From Caenorhabditis remanei (lineage: Eukaryota; Nematoda; Chromadorea; Rhabditida; Rhabditidae): a stretch of DNA of 64,000 nucleotides. The stretch's first letter is position 1. Each line of letters opens with the position of its first letter. Below, in pieces: positions 48,912 to 60,900 of this stretch. The translations under genes were made by a program, and so were the position numbers. The stretch is taken from positions 6,882,001 through 6,946,000 of the forward strand of contig NC_071329.1 in the NCBI RefSeq assembly GCF_010183535.1, written 5' to 3'. The notes under the pieces are model-generated. The model did not search any database. It was not told where the DNA came from and saw only the letters and a program-made list of their open reading frames with translations.

Positions 48912-51900
48912 AATCGAACAGCAAAAGTAAACTAGCTGCCTTCTTCCGGCGAAAAACGAAAGAAGAAAAATTGGACATGAATGGGAATGGATTCATTGGA
49001 CATCATGAGGTGGAAGGTGAGTGTTTGTTCAGCTTGTTGTAAATTATATGATTCTTGCTCTATAATATTTCGGAATTGATCAAAATCTAGCACTGCTCCA
49101 AACAGAGCGACTCTGAGCTGTACTTTATCTGTTTCCAGTACTTTCTATTTTCCCCCAATTCTGTCTCATATTTCCCTCACCTTTTTGTTTTCCCAAAAGC
49201 ATTTCCATTGCTCTTTTCATGCTCTCAAGTCTTCTTGAGATATTAAGGACACTTCATATTCTGATGGTCCTTTTGTTAAAATTTCATTTTTTAGTTCCTT
49301 TGTTTCTAAATATATTCTTTTTTCTAGTGTCTACGTCATAGTACTGACTTCTGGCCTAACTTTTTAGAATTCGGTTTATTCTGCCACTGCAATCGTGCTC
49401 CAATGGACTTACTATGATTTCGTTGGAGCAAGGTTTGCAAAATCGGTATACTTTGTACTTAGATTGATTGATCTAAATACTTTCTCTAAGATCACATAAC
49501 TGATATCCAAAAATATATTTTCCAAATACTTACTCCGATGATTCTCACCCCTTCTCTGATCATAAGCCATCCTCCGTCATTTCTTTTTCTCTCTTCACTC
49601 TCTTCAATCGCCATACTATTTTTGCATCCCTGAAGATTTCAAGTACCCCCAAAAAGTCGGCAAATCCATCGTCCCTTCCCATAATATTTGTGTTGCTCTT
49701 CTCTCTTTTCCGTCGGCTTCTCTGGGCTCCCGGAGCACTGTCTCTGTATATCCCAAACACAAGAGAAACACAAAAAAACTTCTTTTTTTCTTCAAAATAG
49801 ATTCTTCTTTTCTCCTGCAAAAGACCGTGTTTTTTGATAGTTCCGCGGCGTCGAAGAACGGGTGTTCCATCATTGAAACACCCCTTTTCTCCCATTTCAC
49901 AGTCTGTTGGATTCCCGTTCTCATCCATTCTTTAAAATTCAAAATTCAATGTTGGTGTGGAATGTCCTGGGAGCCACACCCTAACTTGTTCAACTGATTT
50001 CACAAGTTTTTTCGTCAAATATTGCGCAGTTTTTGGCACTTTCAGTGTAGTTGTGCAGTGGGTTTTGGTCTATTTCTTTTGATCATCTTTTTTCAAAAAT
50101 GTTGGAAAATTGAAAGCGTAATGAATTCGAAAATTCAAAAATCTAAAGTTTAAAATGTTTTTTTTTAGTTCTGTAAAATCTTATAACCTATCTAACTGTG
50201 TTTTGGTGAAGCGCATTTGCTGAAAGCCTACTAAAGATAAAGAATAAGATAAAAACGTAGCAAACTTGCTCCATTGAAACCACTGAGATTGTTATGCTAA
50301 CGATATTCAAAGTAGTTTGACTCAAGCTCGGTTAACTTTAATTAAAACTAGACAAATCAAACTCCAAAAATCTCTTCACAATCTAGCAGGGCCATTTCGG
50401 AACTGCGACGTTTCATAACTGTGATGTTCTACTACTTTTATTTACATGATCCCCAAAACCTCCAACTCATCGGAACAAATCACCAGCTTCTTAATGTCTT
50501 CACTTCCTCTACATAGCTACCGTTACCCAAAATGAAAATATATATATATGAGTAGCATTACTCATCACTTAAAAACCTTGAAGTCTGTTTTAAAACCCGT
50601 GTTCTCCGCATCTACTCAACTGTGACTCATCTTCTATTTCACAAGTTGGTCTTACAACTTTTGGCCCTTCGACAAGTCAGTTCAAAATCCGTTCTCCTTA
50701 CAATCAGAGCTTCAAAACTTTCAAAACTTTTCTCCCCTAGTTTTCTTAATTTGATTAGTTTCTGGCAGCAGTGCATCTCCCATTCCTTCTGATCCTATGA
50801 ACTCTATAATCAGTTTTTTTCTTCCAAAGAGTTCCTAGTTTCTATTCTTCTAATTGCATGTACTAAGTGTATGTACACTCCCTATTTTCAGTTTCCGTAC
50901 CTATCGAAATCCCCGAGGATCCAATGGCATCTGTCTCGATTCGAGTGCGAAACGAGGATGGAGATGACTTCGTCGTCTCTCCGAGAGATGTCGTTGATAA
51001 TATCAATGAGGTGAGTTTTGATTTAAACGTAGAATAGTTAGAATTAGTTTTGTAACTTTATGAATAAACTTCGAAGCAGTGGACTCCATAAAGACGGTCT
51101 TCAATTTCAGATAGAATCTCGACGTAACAGTCGTCGAGATTCCACTCCAGCGTCATCAATCCGAAGAAGTCGCCCGTCTTCTGCGTATTTTAATGAGAAT
51201 GGTGAACCAATCGAGGGAATTACAAGGGTATGTTTTCTCCAGGATTTCTGAATTCTCCTGAATTCTGAAAGTCTGAAACAAATAAATGTAACCATGCCCA
51301 TTCTCTCATAATCTAATTAGTTTAGCCACCTCGAAAAATAAAAAGTATGGATCACATCATGATGAGACTGTTCAAGCCATCAAAGGTATGTGTAGGTGTT
51401 GAGTGTTATCCAAAGAGATAATCAATCATTGTTATTTTGTTTGTATTTATTATTGTCTCTTTTTGTCTCTCTTCGTCCTTCAGCTTTTCTCATATTTTAC
51501 TCACTTAGATTGACACTGAAGTGAGTGATTGGTGACGTGTGTCTATGTCTCTTATCAAACTTTATGTCTCTGGTTTTGTCTGGTAAAAGGATTGGTAACT
51601 GTTTTGGGGTGGAACCGGAAACTAGCGACTTGAAGTCGTTTGTATTTACATACTGGTGTGGGTACGAGGCTTTTTTGGAATCTTTTAGATTTTATTTTCA
51701 ACATTGTTTAAAAAGAATATACAGTACCGTCCAGTAAGGTACATATACAGTTGAGCTTTTTTTAGTTGAAAATGGCCAACTTTAAGAGGGTGTTACGGTA
51801 TCACTGATTGTCCCACAAAGTAAATTATGTATAGACCATACAGAACAAAGGTAGAGTTTTATTTTTGTAGTTGTACGGACACTCCCAGCGAGTTATGGTC

Positions 51901-54900
51901 ATTTAAAGGATACTGCTCAAAAATCACTCTTTAAGGGAGAGATACTTTGTCCGTGTGTAACTTGGGAGGGAGTGCTTGTACTAAAAAGTTGCCAACTACA
52001 CGAATGTATCTCTACCTTTGTTCTGTATTGTCTATACATAATTTACTTTGTGGGACAATCAGTGATACCGTAACACCCTCTTAAAGTTGGTTATTTTTAT
52101 CATTCAAACGAAATAAAACCAAAAATTATATAGAAAACGTTTAAAAAACATCAAAGTTCAGCCTACAAAAATAATTCCAAAGATGCTTTACATATTTACT
52201 CACCCACGCTTCTTTGTCTTTGCTTAAAGTGTTCACTAATGTGATGCTGAACCATCTGACAACACGGAACTAAAACATTTTCAGGCGAGGAAGTCGAAGA
52301 GTGTGCGGGATGCGGAACCAGGATTACGATCAATGTTGTACGGATTGTCACAGAGACAGTGAGTTCTTTCCATTTCTATAACTTCCCAATTTTCTCCCTT
52401 TTCCAGAGAAAAAGAAGAAGCTGAAGCGAAAAAGTTGGCGAAGAAGATGATAAGTGAGTTAGGGAGCACACGTACTTGTAGTCGGAGGGAACACTTGGAA
52501 CACATGTTGGGCAAATAAAGAGATCAAGAAGATTGGTCTCAAGTTCAAATAGATCATTAGGGCAGCAGCATGTTCTGCAACAAAATTGGAACGATATAAA
52601 AGTTGTGAAATCTGAAAAAAGAACTTGTAAAATTTAATGCAAGGATCAAAATCAAGAAAAGTTTTTATATAACAAGTGGTTGCTGGTCAAATACAAAACA
52701 GCTGATTAAACTTTAAAAAAACTTACTATTAGCACTTCAGTCAGATGTGAAGACTTGAATTGGAAGCTTGCCAAGCAATGTTTTAATTTTTTCCGTTTTC
52801 AACGTTTCAAGGAAACAAGCTTTCAGGATAATGGTATCAATCTGTGTGACTATGGTTTTACTTTATTTGCAACTGAATCATCACATACATCAAATATCTG
52901 TACTTTTTTCTTCATAAAATTTATCACAAAGAGAGTCGCTGGATTGATGATAATCTGATTGACTTACGGTAGATCACACAGTTCAAGTTGCTCCAGATGC
53001 TATTTAACAGTTCAATATGCCAATGATCCTTTGAAAATCACTGATCCATTCCCTAACTGACCCATATGATATCTGATCTTCGCACTTGGTGAGCACTCTG
53101 TGCCTCCACAAAACTCAATATTTGTCAGTCGAACATTACGTGTGAAACGGTGATAAGTATCCATGTCTTCTTCCATTTCTCTTGTTGTTCTTCCCATTTT
53201 TTCTTAGAGAAACTTTTTAAACGTTTCTCTCTGCTTCTCTGCGTCTCTCATCCTCTCATTATCTCTAATTGATCCACACTTTTGTTCATGTTTGTATTCG
53301 AAATTGTAAGCGAGCAGTTGAGCACTTGACGCGCATATGTCTACAGTAATCTATGAAGGAAATAGTATGGCACGTGGGATGGGAGAGACAGATGGAACAA
53401 CGGAGCACCAATAGAGATTGTCATCCTGTCATTTTCTACCCCAACAGGCACTTATTACTTGTCTATCTCATGGATTTTCCTTGTTTTGGATGGAATCTGT
53501 TGAAATTTAAGAAGAAACAACAGAAGACGTGTGATAGAGATGTGGATGAAGACGATGAAGACGTCGAGACAGAGAAGGAAAAGAAGATTCAGAAGAAACC
53601 AAAGAAGTCGTCACGATGTCTTTTACGTCTTCATATTTCACTTTTGAATTCGTTGCAGAAATGGATTGACAGGAATATTGATGAGAGACGGGCGTCGAGG
53701 AACACACAGAATTTTGTGAATACTGTCGAGTGCTGTGAGTTTTTTGAAACGGTTTTGGTTCTGAATTTCTCTTTTTTGTTTTTTGTTGGGAGCCTTCTTT
53801 TCAAAAGATCCAAGAGAGAGAGAGAGCACAGAGAAGCCAGACACTCTAGCTTCTCTACACTCTCATACTCTCTCATATCAAGTTATTTTCCTATCTGCGG
53901 AGGATCATATCTGCAAAACTAAGGAAGCTATTGAAAAGCTGTTAACTACAAAAATGGAGATCAAGATTTTTTTAAATTGAAGTCGCAAACCTTACAAAAA
54001 TAACGCAACGTGGAAAGGTGGCTACAGTATCGTACAAAAGGTTGTAAACTTTAGCCGTTTTCAGTCGAAATTGGCCAACTTTGAGTGTGTGGCATGGTAA
54101 TAATGATTGTACCATTAAGTAGGTTTTTAATGAATTACACAGAACAAAAGTAGAGCTTCATTTTTGCAGTTGATAACTTTTTTGCACGGACACTCCCTAG
54201 AGAGTTACGTATCGACAAAGTAATTTTTCCCTCAAATCGACCAATTTCAGTGTAAAAAAGTGCTATTTTTGAGCTGTCGTCTTAAAATAACCATAACTAG
54301 GTATTGTGCATCATTTCTGATACCAAGCTTTCAGAATCCAGACAATTCTTGAATTTAGGACGTGTTATCATTTGAGTTATCTTTCCGAGAGCTTCTGTCC
54401 ACCCACCTCGAACTTCGTCCCACTAAGTTTCCGAATAATCTGGTTTCTGTTAAAGTACTCTTTTCAGCTGATCAATTTCCAGATAGATCTGAAACTCAGC
54501 TAATTATTAATGAATGAATCATGTTACTAATCGTAACCTTTGTTCCAAAACTCCCAGCAGAGAAAAATCTCATCCATCTGAAACTTGCCATACCTCAACT
54601 CCATCCATAAATCAAAAAGGTAGTAAACACTCATTTTGTCCACTGTGTTCTATCATAAACATCTCAATCATTAAACGGAAACCAACGTGACTTTTTTCGG
54701 CCTATTCCGGAGGGAGCGCGAGAAGAAGGCGTTGTCTTCCATTTGAAATTAGATATTCGTTTTGTTCTTCTCCTTCTACTCTCTCTCTTCTTGCCATTTT
54801 AACCTAATTAGTTGTTTTGTGTTTCCACTTTTCTCTCCGCATCTTTCTTTCAGTTTTTTCGGTGACTTTTCATAGACAACACCTCATCATCATTCATGTA

Positions 54901-57900
54901 CTTTTCTCGTTCTAACTTTTATCGGCTCCGGATGATTCAGAGTTCTGAAATTCTTTTTGTAGAATGGATCTATAGTTAACATCTGCTTGAATATATTTTT
55001 GTATGATTCTGTGCCGCCCATGTTTCAGATGGTACTCTGACTCTGTCAATGAAATTCGGGAATAACTTTTGACCTGATTGCCAAACGTCCCAGTTTAAAA
55101 CCATCCCTCTCTGTGAACCCAACTATCCCTCATCATCATTTATTGTTTCAAGTGGCCTAAACATGAGAGAGTGCAAAGAATCAGTTCTTTTACTACTACT
55201 CTCCCCCTCGAAAAGTTGCTCTTTTGACCCACTTTTTGCACCCAATCTTCTCCCCAGACTCCTCTCACCAAGAAGAAAAATTGCAACAATTCGAAACGAC
55301 CTCCTCGAAAGATATATAAGTGATAGTGAGTGACGTCACGGAATAGAGACGACGTATTTTTATTCTGCTTTTCGGTTTTTTTGTCAAAAGTCACACCGAC
55401 TCTTCCTGAATGGTCTCGAGGGACTATTAAGGAGGAAGGAGAAAGACACGAAATACTTCAATAATAGTTGCCGACGCGATTTCTTTTGTTGGTGTCACAC
55501 ATTTGCAACATATGGATTGAAGAGAGGACTGAAATATAAGGGCATGCGGATTCTAGAGAGTGTTAGAAGGTAGGAGAGAGAACAGACAGTTAGACACTCT
55601 AGCTCTCTCCACTCTCTTTGCAACTTGGGCCTAAACTTGCTTTAGTTTAGAACATTTATATCTAGTCTCGATAGTCTCGACAGGGCGATATGGATTAGTT
55701 GTCAACTAACAAAATGTGTAGAATTTTGAGCAAATCATTTTCTGAGTTCACAGTTTTCGTGAAAAACTGCAGAGTTTTGAGTTATACCTGTTTGAGCAAC
55801 TACTATTTTGGGATGATATCAAATTAGTAATGCTTAAAAAACTGAACCAGCTCAACGTTACATAACTATTTTCAAGTTATTCACTGAAAGAAACTCACAG
55901 ACAGTAAGAATTTTTAGTTTCTCACCGTCTCACTTTTTCCTGGTCGCCACTTTTCAGCTATTGGTTTTTAGACATTCATATCTGTATTCTTAAAGATAGC
56001 GAAACGTTGTCAACTGACAAAATGTATGAAATTTCGTGTAGATCATCATTTTCTAAGTTGATAACTTTTTCTACTGTATCACCTCTATAAAACACGAAGT
56101 TTCCATGTCCGAAGCACACCACAAAACTCAAAACTTCAGCTCTCTCTCTCTCTCACGATGAACAAAAAGAAAGAACACATGGGAATTAGAATAGAGAAGA
56201 GAAGACGCAGTAAGCCATCTTGCTGATCATCATCGGAGAGGTACCTAGATTAAAATAGAACGATGTTGTCGTTGTCTTCTCGATTGTCGTCAAAAGAGAT
56301 TCTTAACTCTTTGATTCGTTTGTCCTCAGAAAACTAAAAGGAATATATAGACGAAGAAGACGTCAATTTCCCAACGGGGGAAACGTTTTACACACATTCT
56401 TCTGCACATATCTATATACTCCTCCAGTTCCCCCAAAAAACCAACAGACAACTCTTCCACAGGCGCGGTTTCTTTCGAGAAATACATATATCAAAAAACT
56501 GAAAGTTGTGAGAGGACGACGACTCACAACTTCTTCTTCTGTGTCTCCGGATGTTACCATTCTTTAGATGGCCTAGAAAACTCATGTTCCTGAAAACTAG
56601 TCCACCAATACAACCGAATTTCGATTCTCGTTACGCAACAATTTTTCATTATTGCCAGTTAACGGGACGCACATAATCCATCTGACTTGACAACACTCAT
56701 GTTTTAAAACGATGCATAATAGATTAGGTTGATGTTTTTTATTTGAGAAAGAGGGAAAATAAATAAGACAATAAATTGGAAACTCAACTCGTTTTTTTAT
56801 GAAACGTTGGGATGTTACTAGGACTCTGCAGACTCTCTTCCTCGATATGAATTATATAATTTGGAAAGGCTGTATCTTTGAAAGTTGAGAAGATAGTAAA
56901 TAGTTATCAACTAAAAAGTTGTTCAGAATTTCATACAGATTATTATTGTAGTTTACAACTTTTTTTTTAGCTATCTTGGATTTAGAGTTACGAGTGTTTT
57001 AATGACCGCGGTTTAAAGACGATAAGCGCAAAGAAGCTAGACAGTCTCACTGTTTGCGCCTCTTCTCTCTCTCTCTCACTACCGCTGATAATAACTATCA
57101 GTAGAGCACACTTGCCTAACATTGAAACCACAAGTATCAATATAAAAACCCAATCCAGTTCCTCGATTTCTCTCTTCTTTTCTCTTCGCTTTGTTTTATT
57201 TTTCAAAACAAAAAATCCAAAAATAAAACAAAACATTTCTGAGTGTGCGTCTATCTTGTTGTATATTTATGAAATATGTGAAATGAGCCGTGAAACAGAA
57301 AAACGATGCGAAAAAGTGGGAAACAAGCACTCCTCTGACCCTACTTTTCAGAAAACTCAAAATGGGAATTTTCATCGGAGCGCATTTGCAGCATCATAAT
57401 ATTTTAAAATTTTGTTTTGAAATAAATAAGGAAATCCCGAGAAAAAAGAGAAATCATTGACTAAAATGGGAGTAGAAACGAATGCATTTCGAATGGGTTT
57501 TGAATGGCTCCTCCTCCTCCCATTTTTCTCTTTTTTTCATATTTGAGTCATTCATACACTCATGCACACGACCATTTTAATATCGAAATATCATATATTT
57601 CTGGTTATGATTCTTTCCATTCTTCTCCCTTTTTGTCTCTGTCTCTAAATTATAAATTTCCAAAAATGAAACACTTTTTTAGCTGACAAAATAGTGAGTG
57701 AGCTACACGTTTTGACATAATCGTAAATTTGAAATTCCACATAAAGAAATGTTTTTTTGTTGCTCTCTGTCTCTCTGTTTCAACACAAAAATGTGTTTTG
57801 ACAGCCGCCTTTTTTCACTCGTGGCTACCAGAAGGCACCGCCCACTTTTGTGTCTTTTTTAGTTTATTCTTTGACATGCCCAAGTGGGTGGTCCCTTCAA

Positions 57901-60900
57901 ATTCATCTCTTTTTTATCTTTTCATAGACCTCTTTTTTCCTTTTTTCCGGGTACTCCGGGGGATTTTCAAGGGTCAAAGTTCGGAGGCTATCAGTGAGAG
58001 TCTGTGAGTTTAGAGGTTGCCGAAAATTTGACCGTTTTACAAGTTTCTGAAATTATTATGTTTTGTTACCTGTGTTTCTAAAACAGCTGAATTTTTGGGA
58101 ATTTTCGAGTTCCCAAAATTTGCTGAAAACGATACAATTGTAAATTTTGGCTTTCTCTTCGGACCTGTTGAATTCACTGACTGTACACATAACTTCTAGT
58201 AATGTGTTTACTGATTGTCTTTTTTTCAGATTCTGATACTTCAGAAAATTCCAAGAAACTTTCATCGTTGGAGCATATGCTAAAAATCGTCCTGAACGCT
58301 ACATTTCCCGTTTTCACGGCTGAAAAGTAGCCTTCGTGAAAGAGATTTTCTCTCGGACAAAATTTTTTCTCAATTCCTCGTTTCCTCGCTTTTTTCAACA
58401 AATTTCCATAGTTTTTCTTCTTTTTTTAAATGAAAGTTGTTCAGAATTTTCTGAAGTATCATAATCTGAAATAAAAAATCTTACTTCATTCCTCCTTTAA
58501 AAAGATCCCCTTGTCTGTCTTTGTGCCTTTTTGTCCCTAGACCTAATTCGGTGGCTTCCAAATTTTAAAACTCTAATTTGCGAGTTCTTAACAATAAGTC
58601 TCAAGAGATTCAAAACTGAAAGATATAGGTGATCTGGTGTACTGTAACTTGCAAATTTGCAACTCTGATTTATCTATTCCAGCGCCCGTCCATCAAAATC
58701 GTACCTTACAATTACCTACTCTATTCTTATTTTTCAATTCCCCTTCTCTCTTCAATTTTCATTTCATCCAATCCATCCACTCCTCGAAATACTTCCAGAT
58801 GCTAACCCCCACTTCCCACAACACTAACCCATCATGTCTTCAAAAAGCAAAATCCGAAGAGGTCGCTCCGTCGACGTCTTCCAACAGCAGCACTCCTCCA
58901 ATTCATCGTCGTGCACTAATTCGTCAGTGTGCTTCTGTCGAACCTCTCCAACAAGAACCTGCCTCGCCGAAACGACTCCGCCCGAGGAGTCGGCTCGACA
59001 ATTTGCGAAACTTCCTTCCAAAACATTTGAGGAGTGTCACGGTTTCACCGAGTAAAATTCGAAGTGAAACGATGCAAAGTCTTCATAATCTGCATAGTAT
59101 TACTGTAGCTACTGTAGCAGAGCCAGGAATGTTGAAGAAGAGTATCAGCGAGTTTGTCATCGGATGTAAGTCTTCTTGCTTTTTGTAAGTGTTGTATTGG
59201 ATTCTGTGTAATCTGGATTTCATAAAACTATTCTCTGGAAAATCTATAGTTGATTAAATTGAATATTTGTCACCACAATGTATTGAGATAGACAGTAAAA
59301 AACACAAACATTTAAATATCTGGAAATACAGACAGATTTTACGTACGTATCCCTAGCAGTGTAGGCGACACCTGGATATCTGGACATCCGTACACTTGGA
59401 TACACAAATAGAATTGCTTCCATGTACTCATTTCGGCCCCTTTGAACTCTCGCTTTGAACTTTTTTCGTCCTAATCCACCTCTTCCTTTAAACGTTCATA
59501 TTTCATTTTCAAAACTCCCAAAAAGAGAAAACGAGCAAAAAAAAACTTTTCTACCACTAATTCCCCTTTTCTTGCAATTTTCTCTTTACTAATTAGTTTT
59601 TCTTTTTTGACTTTTCGCTACCTAAAACACTCTAGGAGTCTATCTTTTTCCGGAAAGATCAGAAGACAGAGGAAACGAAAAAACGGAGGAAATCAGTGAG
59701 AAGAGAGAAGAAAATGGATATTGAAAGAGGAAGATTTACTCGAGCAAAAAGTGAAAAGAACAAAAAAATGTATGTCATATCGTACGTATCGAATTTCAAA
59801 TCTATCTATCTACACCGCCGCAACCCGCCACAGATTCTTCTTCGAAGAGGCACTTTTGTGTCGGTTGTCCCCCACTCACGGGAGAGCTTTTTGCTCCCGT
59901 TGGAGCACGTTTTTTCAATGTTTTTTGTTCGAATTCTGAATTCTGAATTTTGATGATAAATGAGTGTGAACCTTCTTTTGATCATTTACAGTACCGCTCC
60001 AAAGGTTATCAACTTTGGATGTTTTCAGTGAAAATTGACAAACTTCGAGAGTGTATTTCGGTGTAACCTGATTGTCCGACAAATTTATTTTGTATGGGTT
60101 AGACAGAGCAAAAATAGCACATCATTTTTGTAGTCGAAGACTTTTTTGTAGAGACACTACCGTGAAAGTTACAGGTTGTCAAAGTGAAAAGCTCCTAAAT
60201 CGCACTATTATGCACTGAAATGGGTCGACTTGAGGGAGAAATTACTTTATCGATATGTTACTTGTTAGGGAGCGTCCGTACAAAAAAGTTGCCAACTACA
60301 ATAATGAAGCTCTACTCTTGATCTCAACGATCCAAAAAAAGTTATTTTGTGGGACAATCAGTGAAACCGTAACACCCTCTCAAAGTTGGGTGTTTTCAAC
60401 TGAAAAAGGCAAAACTTAATATACTTTTGAGCGGTCCTGTAACTACTAGGAAACCAGTATTTTAGAGTTTCCCGACACTCTAGTTATAACATCCATACAA
60501 TCTCATCTCTCCACTTTCCTGTTCTTTTGATTCTCTTTGTTTTCCTCAATAGGTTCACACTAATCCGACAAGTGTTATGACTAGTTGAAGTACATACCTG
60601 AAGATACAAGTACAGTAACCTGATATCTCGAGTCAGTTCATTCTTAGATTTGACTGGGTAGTGTCAAAATTGTATCAAGATATGTTCAAATAGTTACTGT
60701 ATAATTCGTTTCATTCTTTTTTTTAACCATGAAACACAATTTCATTTTGCCGGTACCGTAGAGTCATTTGACGACCAAAAAATCATAATATTTTCATTTA
60801 AAACTAGCGAATCAAAACACGTACAAACGTACGAAACTATTCATCTTCGTCTCGAAAAGTGACATATTCTCGAAGCGACATCTTCTCGATTTTTCACCAA

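Larger units (their letters stand above)
54311..58798 (+). other. Large intronic region without supported gene
   Basis: About 4.5 kb. It contains palindrome copies at 55571-55620 and 57021-57078, AT-rich and purine/pyrimidine-biased tracts, and related sequence blocks around 55690-55760, 55995-56080 and 56880-56965 (GTTGTCAACTGACAAAATGT-like) that look like eroded repeats. No open frame with convincing exon edges. The distal part may hold an internal promoter for the exon group that starts at 58799. Confidence 0.5.

Noticed and set aside
53638..53876. Minus-strand frames near 53.7 kb
   Set aside because: Shadows of a plus-strand open stretch and of a palindrome repeat.
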